8,902 nucleotides of DNA, from NCBI GenBank assembly GCA_019310865.1, contig JAFDDL010000123.1, positions 1 through 8,902 of the forward strand, given 5' to 3'. This DNA is from Deltaproteobacteria bacterium (lineage in GTDB: Bacteria; Desulfobacterota; Desulfobacteria; Desulfobacterales; JAFDDL01). The notes under the pieces were generated by a model. The model did no database searches. It was not told the DNA's origin and saw only the letters and a list, made by a program, of their open reading frames with translations. Of the stretch, positions 1-4,530 are shown piece by piece. Numbering within the stretch: position 1 is the first letter of the stretch; each line of letters begins with the position of its first letter. Both the position numbers and the translations under genes were made by a program.

Positions 1-276
1 AGGGAACTTTTTCCCCTTCTATGTAGTGCAGGGTTCGATTTTATAAAAGTATCACCACGCATGGTTTATGTTGATGCAAGTCGGCAGGAACTGGTTGAAG
101 GATTCACCAAGAAAACATTTACAGCAATGATTGAGGGAATACGGGAAACAGCCATTAAGGCTAAGATAATTGAGCCTGCAGAAATTGATAGAGGCATCAG
201 AGACCTTTACAGGACAACGGAATTCGACGGGGTCTTCTGCTATACTTTTTTCAAGGCCGTGGCAGAAAAGAGATGA
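1..276 (+). CDS. SAM-dependent methyltransferase, C-terminal part (runs off the left edge)
   Basis: The frame is open from the first base of the window and ends at TGA 274-276, giving 91 residues with no start in view, so this is the 3' end of a longer gene. The residues around the first ATG (position 61, VSPRMVYVDASR) and the ending FDGVFCYTFFKAVAEK resemble the C-terminus of class I SAM-dependent methyltransferases of the type seen in many proteobacteria. In these the region after the Rossmann core carries a 'GFTKKTFTAMIEGIRE' helix and a final 'GTFCYTFFKA' strand. The SAM-binding glycine motif would lie outside the window, so substrate and activity cannot be judged. The ATG at 61 is an internal methionine, because the homologous-looking sequence continues upstream (ELFPLLCSAGFDFIKV). 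The stop overlaps the start of a short downstream ORF as ATGA, the usual sign of translational coupling. Confidence 0.72.
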   Translation, partial: RELFPLLCSAGFDFIKVSPRMVYVDASRQELVEGFTKKTFTAMIEGIRETAIKAKIIEPAEIDRGIRDLYRTTEFDGVFCYTFFKAVAEKR

Positions 277-374
277 ATGCCGAACAAGCAAATTCACTCG
301 ACGCAAAAAAACCGCGCCTGTTTGCCCGACCGTTCCATATCCAAATTATATCACATGGTTTGGGAAACCCGTGA
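273..374 (+). pseudogene. Short ORF coupled to the methyltransferase stop, probable 5' fragment of a lost gene
   Basis: An ATG at 273 overlaps the methyltransferase stop (ATGA at 273-276). It opens a 33-codon frame, MNAEQANSLDAKKPRLFARP and on to a TGA at 372-374. The overlap is the classic layout of a co-translated second gene, but the product is far too short for an enzyme. Its 3' third (from about 346) lies antisense to the IHF-like fragment. My reading is that only the first ~25 codons of the original downstream gene survive and that the rest was replaced at a junction near 340-370. I do not recognise the family. It could also be a chance ORF, and the upstream purines (GAAAAGAG) form only a weak ribosome binding site. 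Confidence 0.3.
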
Positions 375-471
375 TAACCGCCATGTATTCCAGCGTTTCA
401 AGGGTTTTCCTCTTTGGGAATCTAGTTCCATCTGCAATAGCTTCGGCAATCTGAACTTTTGTCAGTGTCAT
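346..471 (-). pseudogene. ihfA: IHF/HU-family DNA-binding protein, N-terminal fragment
   Basis: Reading the minus strand from ATG 471-469 gives a 41-residue frame that starts MTLTKVQIAEAIADGTRFPK and continues RKTLETLE before losing similarity, with TAA at 348-346. The opening matches the N-terminal helix of integration host factor alpha subunits (M-T-L-T-K..I.EAI...GF.K....ETLE), the dimerisation part of the HU/IHF fold. The beta arm that contacts DNA, with its conserved Pro, should follow near residue 60 and is absent. A strong ribosome binding site, AAAGGAG, sits 9 bases upstream of the ATG at 481-487, so the 5' end of the gene looks authentic. Family length is about 95 residues, so roughly two thirds are missing. 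It is either a decayed duplicate of ihfA or a 41-residue expressed peptide. The family assignment rests on about 28 residues. Confidence 0.6.
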
Positions 472-541
472 ATTTGTTGGCTCCTTTGGTGCAAGGGTGG
501 TCGGTTCACAAATAACGACTTAGGTAATCCATGATGTCAGA

Positions 542-555
542 AATTTCAAGAAATT
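542..555. repeat. 14-bp perfect palindrome between divergent fragments
   Basis: AATTTC AA GAAATT is a perfect dyad. It lies between the start of the minus-strand IHF-like fragment (471) and the plus-strand promoter-like sequence at 590. Its position would suit a regulator operator, but no repressor is visible and AT-rich dyads of this size arise easily by chance. Confidence 0.25.
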
Positions 556-589
556 ATGCTTGTTACAAACGAAAAGGGCTGAAAAAATC

Positions 590-619
590 TTGACATCGGA
601 TGTGGGTTCGGGGCATAAA
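590..619 (+). promoter_or_regulatory. Candidate sigma70 promoter upstream of the KhpA-like fragment and lysine-rich gene
   Basis: A perfect -35 hexamer TTGACA (590-595) is followed, after an 18-base spacer, by CATAAA (614-619) as a plausible -10. A start around 626 would transcribe the KhpA-like fragment and the lysine-rich small gene at 811. The -35 is strong, the -10 moderate. The assignment rests on sequence only. Confidence 0.45.
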
Positions 620-680
620 TAAGTGCGTTCTACACCGATCATACCAAACTGGTTGTCTGGCAAACGCAGGGGGCTCCCTC

Positions 681-809
681 ATGAAAGATCTGCTTATTGA
701 AATGGCCAAGTCTCTGGTTGATAATCCAGATCAGGTACCCTTTATGATCGAACACGGAGTTTCGCCGCCACAGTCCGGCACAATTCACTTTCAAACAAGG
801 AGAAACTGA
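681..809 (+). pseudogene. khpA: KH-domain RNA-binding protein KhpA, N-terminal fragment
   Basis: The ATG at 681 opens a 42-codon frame beginning MKDLLIEMAKSLVDNPDQV, which closely resembles the first 19 residues of KhpA (the YlqC/KH-domain RNA-binding protein, normally about 76 residues and encoded after rpsP). After residue 19 the similarity stops and the frame continues with unrelated residues (PFMIEHGVSPPQ) to TGA 807-809. The KH core with its GKxGR loop is absent, so RNA binding is not expected. An AGGGGG ribosome binding site lies 8 bases upstream. In another frame the preceding sequence reads SAFYTDHTKLVVWQTQGAPS and stops in TGA 682-684, overlapping this ATG. This coupling-like layout suggests a piece of the gene normally upstream of the fragment may also be present. 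A longer ORF from 600 is possible, but the homology picks 681. Confidence 0.55.
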
Positions 810-810
810 T

Positions 811-918
811 ATGGGTGAAAAGGGAAAAAAAGACAAAGGCAAAAAGGAACAACAGAAAAAGGCCCACCTTAATCCAAAGGAAAAACGTAAATTGAAAAAA
901 GAAAAGAAGAAGAAATAA
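811..918 (+). CDS. Lysine-rich small protein (35 aa), function unknown
   Basis: This frame begins MGEKGKKDKGKKEQQKKAHL and ends in a run of lysines before TAA 916-918. Seventeen of its 35 residues are lysine and one is arginine, with few hydrophobic residues and no cysteine. It is therefore strongly basic and probably unstructured. An excellent ribosome binding site (AAGGAGA, 798-804) lies 6 bases before the ATG, which argues for real translation despite the size. Small lysine-rich hypothetical proteins of this style are, from memory, common in Desulfobacterota. Nucleic-acid or ribosome binding is a reasonable guess from charge alone but is not shown. It follows the KhpA-like fragment by one base, so both probably share a transcript from the promoter near 590. 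Confidence 0.6.
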   Translation: MGEKGKKDKGKKEQQKKAHLNPKEKRKLKKEKKKK

Positions 919-959
919 ATGCACAGTGTTATCCGGTGACCTGAAATCAAGCACGAAAG

Positions 960-1505
960 TTGTATGCCAGTTACTATAAGAGAAAATTAAAACCCTCGCA
1001 AATGGCGGCCTCACAAGTCAGTGAACCGGAGCGGATGGGTGCAGGGTATCTTGCGGCTGGGTGTCTTGCCCAGATCATTCGAGAAATCAATAATGGATCT
1101 GACTTGATCGATTCAATTGAGACCACGCAGGAGATTCTTGTAACTAGAAGGCATAACGAAGAGTGCCTTGATGCAATTAATTTAGCTGTTGATACATGGT
1201 AGCGAGAAAAACCATCATTTGTAACTGTTGAAACGCTTGGTGAAGGATGGGTTGCTGAGGAGGCGCTTTCAATCGGAATTTACTGTGCATTAGCTGCTGA
1301 GGGTAATTTTGAGAAGGGTTTGAGCCTGGCTGTAAACCATAGTGGGGATTCAGACAATACGGGTTCTATTGCTGGTAATATATTCGGGGCTTTGTACGGA
1401 GTTTCCGCCATTCCAGTCAGATTTTTAAGGCAGTTGGAACTAAAGGACGTTATAAAAGAAATAGCAGACGACTTGTTTGATTTATTCCAACATAGTGACG
1501 GTTAA
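960..1505 (+). pseudogene. ADP-ribosylglycohydrolase (DraG family), C-terminal half with in-frame amber stop
   Basis: In a single frame, sequence from about 1038 (GAGYLAAGCLAQIIRE) to TAA 1503-1505 matches the C-terminal half of DraG-type ADP-ribosylglycohydrolases, which remove ADP-ribose from modified proteins using two Mg ions. The family signature [14 protein letters not shown] is present at 1338-1379, preceded by [19 protein letters not shown]. The reading is interrupted by TAG at 1200-1202, between AVDTW and REKPSF, where family members read through. The N-terminal ~150-200 residues, including the first set of metal-binding acidic residues, are missing. Upstream residues (YYKRKLKPSQMAAS) do not look like this family. 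The 960 start is a TTG without a clear ribosome binding site. With both a 5' truncation and a nonsense codon it should be inactive. The adjoining phosphatase is a frequent partner of this family. Confidence 0.72.
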
Positions 1506-1536
1506 TAAGTATGAGTATTCGGGGGTAAGCTGCAAC

Positions 1537-2091
1537 ATGACAACAGATGCTAATTCGGTCCCATTTAACCGGTGTTACTGGGTTGTTCCGGGGAAACTTA
1601 TGGCCGGATATTATCCCGGCGATAAAAATGAAGCCAAGGCCCAAAAAAAGCTGAAAGGATTGTTGGATCACGGCATTCGTCATGTAGTTAACCTTATGGA
1701 ACCAGATGAATTGGATCATTCTGGGACTCCTTTTGAACCTTACGAACCTTTGATGGCGGAAATCGCTTATGACGAGGGCATGGATGTCACTTTTAGCAGG
1801 ATGCCGGTTCGGGATTTAAGCATTCCCACTAAGGATGAAATGGTTCAAATCTTGGACCTCATTGATCAAAAGATTAATGCGAATATACCTGTCTATGTCC
1901 ATTGCTGGGGTGGCAAGGGCAGAACCGGTACCGTCGTAGGATGTTATCTGGCAAGACATGGACATGTCTCTGGGAAAAAGGTTCTTTGGATGATTCAAAA
2001 ACTTAGAAAAAATGTTTCTGATTTCCATTTGTCATCTCCTGAAACGTTGCCTCAGATGGATATGGTGATTTTGTGGTGCGAGGGTGAGTGA
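1537..2091 (+). CDS. Dual-specificity / tyrosine protein phosphatase family protein
   Basis: This 184-residue protein carries the cysteine-phosphatase signature HCWGGKGRTGT. The catalytic nucleophile is Cys123 and the phosphate-binding Arg is Arg129 (C-X5-R). The likely general acid is Asp93 in MPVRDLSIPT, the expected distance upstream. The N-terminus PFNRCYWVVPGKLMAGYYPG fits the bacterial CDKN3/DSP-like group, which dephosphorylates phosphotyrosine and sometimes phosphoserine/threonine in the cytoplasm. There is no signal peptide or membrane segment. I chose ATG 1537 because similarity begins directly after it and GGGGG (1521-1525) lies upstream. A start at 1477 would add residues that overlap the ADP-ribosylglycohydrolase end and look non-homologous. 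It follows that broken gene by 31 bases in the same direction. All catalytic residues are present, so it may still work although its partner is broken. Confidence 0.85.
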   Translation: MTTDANSVPFNRCYWVVPGKLMAGYYPGDKNEAKAQKKLKGLLDHGIRHVVNLMEPDELDHSGTPFEPYEPLMAEIAYDEGMDVTFSRMPVRDLSIPTKDEMVQILDLIDQKINANIPVYVHCWGGKGRTGTVVGCYLARHGHVSGKKVLWMIQKLRKNVSDFHLSSPETLPQMDMVILWCEGE

Positions 2092-2176
2092 TTGGCTATG
2101 GTTACTTTCCGGACTGGAACCTAATTTCAGTATCATTGGATGAATATTAGAGTTTTAACAATACGGTGTAAAAAGG

Positions 2177-2957
2177 GTGAAGGAGGCCCAGATTGTTGGA
2201 AAAATTGTTGTCATCGACTCAGACGAATGCACCGGGTGTGAGGCTCTGCCACCACATATTGGAGAGATCAGGCAAAACTTGAAGTTACCAATGGTTGTAA
2301 TGCCTCATGGGGGACCAGCCTACCGAGACTATCTAGCCTTTGATCATTTTGTTCAATTCTTGTCAAATCGGGGATATGCAGTACACCAGATAAATTATCG
2401 GGGGTCTTCCGGTTATGGTAAAGCCTTTGAAGTTGCTGGGTATGGCGAATGGGGTGGCAAAATGCAGGATGATGTAACCGATGGCATCCAAATTTATGGT
2501 AGACAAGGGGGTTGCCGATCCTAATCGTATCGGTATTGTTGGGGAATCTTATGGTGGATATGCAGCACTCAAGGGGGCTGTAAAAACCCCCGATCTTTAT
2601 CGATGTGCCGTCGGTTTCAATGGGGTTTACGACTTAAAAAAGTTTGTAAAAGACAAATGGTGGTACATAGGTCGGGGGCAGGTAGTAAAAACAATGATAG
2701 GAAACTATTCAGATAAGCGTATCTCTCCAACAAACCGTGATAGGGAAATACTCTGCCCAGTACTCATTGCCGCCGCAACCGACGATCGTGTCGTTAAGGC
2801 AAACCAATCCAAGAAGATGGTAAAGGCTCTTCAGCGTTCCGGTAGAGAATGCAAATTTTTAGAATTTCAAGACGGTGGGCATGGATTTAATACATACAAA
2901 AGTCGCCTCAGCTTCATGAAGGCTTTGGAAAACTTTCTCGCTGAGCACATGAAATGA
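2177..2957 (+). pseudogene. S9-family peptidase catalytic domain, frameshifted, fused to a ferredoxin N-terminus
   Basis: The frame from 2177 reads GKIVVIDSDECTGCEA, typical of the start of a 4Fe-4S ferredoxin (first two cluster cysteines, CxxC). It then changes within about 10 codons into the C-terminal alpha/beta-hydrolase domain of prolyl-oligopeptidase-type (S9) peptidases: LPMVVMPHGGPAYRDY, NYRGSSGYGKAF, GYGEWGGKMQDDVTDG. Near 2492-2497 (caaatttatgg) the reading shifts. The continuation in the next frame is MVDKGVADPNRIGIVGESYGGYAALKG and ends HMK at TGA 2955-2957. The catalytic triad is complete across the two frames: Ser in GESYGGY, Asp in ATDDRVV, His in GGHGF. The N-terminal beta-propeller (about 350 residues or more) is missing. 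A perfect AAGGAGG (2180-2186) points to position 2192 as the original ferredoxin start, but that codon is ATT, so the start is probably mutated. Non-functional in all likelihood. Confidence 0.75.
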
Positions 2958-3125
2958 TTTAACGATTGCGGTGTGAAAAACGGATAGCCGCACTTTCCCC
3001 TTATTGGATGAGGAATTTTTCTGTAGCGAGAAAAGGACTTTCGTTTTGACAAGGCCGTGTGAACATGTAAAAAGACCTAAGGTGAAATCTTGAGACTTTA
3101 ATCTGTATAGCAAAAGGGGGCAATC

Positions 3126-3656
3126 ATGGCATCATTTACAGATCGCATGATACGGGCAGCAAAACTGGATGTAGCCCTTTACGAAGAGGTCGAAGCGGAC
3201 AAGGGAGCCATGGGGCAAGCTATGGGAGTGGTTATTCTCTCTAGTGTTGCTGCCGGAATCGGAACTATCAGCGCTACGGGGATAAATGGACTTATTTTCG
3301 GGACCATAGTTGCCCTGTTTGGGTGGTTTATCTGGGCGTTTCTGACATATTTTATTGGAACCAGGCTGTTACCTGAACCACAAACAAAAGCAGATTATGG
3401 GGAGTTGTTGCGCACCATCGGATTCTCAAGTTCTCCGGGAGTTCTGCGAGTTTTTGGAATTATCCCCATGTTGGGGGCCATTCTCAATTTCATCGTTGGT
3501 ATCTGGATGCTGGTGGCGATGGTCATTGCTGTCAGGCAGGCGCTTGATTATAAAAGTACTTGGCGAGCCGTCGGTGTCTGTTTCATCGGCTGGATCGTTC
3601 AGGCCGTTATTTTCGCTTTGTTTTTTGGGTGGGCAAGGGGATCCGGAGCTTCATAA
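3126..3656 (+). CDS. YIP1-family integral membrane protein
   Basis: This 176-residue protein has a short polar N-terminus followed by hydrophobic segments at about 32-49, 54-81, 105-137 (long enough for two passes) and 148-169. Between them is a loop with LPEPQTKADYGELLRTIGFSS. The pattern 'polar head, paired helices, acidic-proline loop, YGELLRTIGFSSSPG, three further helices' is typical of bacterial proteins with a Yip1 domain. Their biochemical role is not established; eukaryotic Yip1 proteins act in membrane traffic. The start at ATG 3126 is supported by AAAGGGGG (3113-3120), 5 bases upstream, and by the family-like opening. It stands alone: the gene before it is a broken peptidase and a terminator follows. 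A TTGACA at 3046 could be a -35 element but lacks a convincing -10. Confidence 0.78.
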   Translation: MASFTDRMIRAAKLDVALYEEVEADKGAMGQAMGVVILSSVAAGIGTISATGINGLIFGTIVALFGWFIWAFLTYFIGTRLLPEPQTKADYGELLRTIGFSSSPGVLRVFGIIPMLGAILNFIVGIWMLVAMVIAVRQALDYKSTWRAVGVCFIGWIVQAVIFALFFGWARGSGAS

Positions 3657-3699
3657 GATTTGTCATGCATATTTCTTATTATCATCAATGATTAATGGT

Positions 3700-3728
3700 A
3701 TGGTCAAAATGCAGTGACCGTGTTTTTT
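3700..3728 (+). terminator. Rho-independent terminator after the YIP1 gene
   Basis: A 7-bp stem, ATGGTCA (3700-3706) with TGACCGT (3715-3721), contains one G-U pair and has an 8-base loop. It is followed by G and six T residues (3723-3728). It lies 44 bases past the YIP1 stop and upstream of the next operon, so it should separate the two transcripts. Confidence 0.65.
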
Positions 3729-3759
3729 AAATGCGTCCCCCCTATTTCCAGCAAATTTA

Positions 3760-3788
3760 TTGCTTTTATTCAAATATCATAATATATT
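3760..3788 (+). promoter_or_regulatory. Candidate sigma70 promoter of the EIIA-ClC-Usp operon
   Basis: TTGCTT (3760-3765), a 17-base spacer and TATATT (3783-3788) fit a housekeeping promoter in a very AT-rich stretch just after the terminator. Transcription would begin near 3795, about 35 bases before the EIIA start. The -10 is good, the -35 only half matched. Other AT-rich registers are possible. Confidence 0.4.
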
Positions 3789-3828
3789 GTATGTTTTAAC
3801 ATTTAATGGGATATGGACTGTTCGCATC

Positions 3829-4515
3829 ATGAAAATGACCCTAATGGAGTTGGCAAACAGCCTGGACTTGCCGGCTGAAAAAATCGACAGGTGGATCTTC
3901 CAGGGGCGAATTCCCGTTCGCAGGGTGGGACAAGTCTGCGATTTCAAACGATCATCATTGGAAAAATGGGCGGCCTCGCATAATCTTTCCTTTTCAATAT
4001 CAGGGGAAAACCCAACACCCACGCCGGTTGTCAATGTGGAAAGCCTGATGGCGGCCATGCAGCGTGGGGGGGTTTGTTACGGCCTGGACGGAGCGGATGT
4101 GGAAACCATACTCAACCTTGCCGCCAAACAGGTGCCCGGATTGACCGTTGAATCCCAGGAAATGCTGTATCAACGACTGGTGGAACGAGAACGATTGACA
4201 TCCACCGGAATCGGAAAAGGCGTCGCAATCCCGCACCCGCGCACCCCCTTATCGGACCTGGGGAATGCATCCGTATTAACCACCTGCTTTCTTAAATCTC
4301 CCGTCGATTTTGGATCCGTGGATGACAGACCCGTATTTGCCCTGTTTGTGCTGCTCAGTCCGTCAACACAGCAACATTTGCATCTTTTGTCGCGATTGGC
4401 CTTTTGCCTGCGAGACGAAGCCTTTGTTTCTTTCTTGAAAACAACACCCGACCCGGAGGCGTTGTTTTCGCAAATCGCCGAATTTGAATTGGAACTGGAC
4501 CGCTCCGATGCATAA
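3829..4515 (+). CDS. HTH - PTS EIIA (PtsN-like) fusion protein
   Basis: This 228-residue cytoplasmic protein has two parts. Residues 1-50 (MTLMELANSLDLPAEKIDRW, GRIPVRRVGQVCDF) form an excisionase/MerR-like helix-turn-helix that should bind DNA or a partner. Residues ~68-225 are a type 2 PTS EIIA domain, the family of nitrogen-regulatory EIIA(Ntr). The phosphoacceptor is His136 in GIGKGVAIPHPRTP, and the downstream QQHLHLLSRLAFCL helix is also typical. EIIA domains take phosphate from HPr/NPr and, in the Ntr branch, signal by binding targets such as potassium transport regulators. No sugar permease is encoded nearby, so a regulatory role is favoured. I chose ATG 3829 because the fold begins there; an in-frame start at 3760 would lie on the promoter. 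No strong ribosome binding site is visible, and ATG 3835 is an alternative. It is the first gene of the operon with ClC and Usp. Confidence 0.83.
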   Translation: MKMTLMELANSLDLPAEKIDRWIFQGRIPVRRVGQVCDFKRSSLEKWAASHNLSFSISGENPTPTPVVNVESLMAAMQRGGVCYGLDGADVETILNLAAKQVPGLTVESQEMLYQRLVERERLTSTGIGKGVAIPHPRTPLSDLGNASVLTTCFLKSPVDFGSVDDRPVFALFVLLSPSTQQHLHLLSRLAFCLRDEAFVSFLKTTPDPEALFSQIAEFELELDRSDA

Positions 4516-4530
4516 TGAACACCACTCAAC

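Noticed and set aside
277..534. 85-codon plus-strand ORF after the methyltransferase.
   Set aside because: It runs antisense through the IHF-like fragment and its ribosome binding site; composition (many Cys/Trp/Ser) is not protein-like.
639..1014. Long minus-strand ORFs rich in Phe/Leu opposite the lysine-rich gene.
   Set aside because: They are the antisense of lysine codons (AAA/AAG read as TTT/CTT); no ribosome binding site and no family resemblance.
2967..2992. Possible terminator (TGCGG ... CCGCA) after the S9 peptidase remnant.
   Set aside because: Only a 5-bp stem with a 16-base loop and no T-run.
1199..3034. 12-base exact direct repeat GTAGCGAGAAAA at 1199-1210 and 3023-3034, the first covering the amber stop.
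   Set aside because: A few 12-base repeats are expected by chance in a window this size; no other similarity surrounds the two copies.
3046..3074. Perfect TTGACA upstream of the YIP1 gene.
   Set aside because: No acceptable -10 hexamer 16-19 bases downstream, so not listed as a promoter.
3733..3747. GCGTCCCCCCTATTT motif resembling ends found near REP-associated transposases.
   Set aside because: Only one copy in the window, no inverted partner and no transposase; cannot be supported here.
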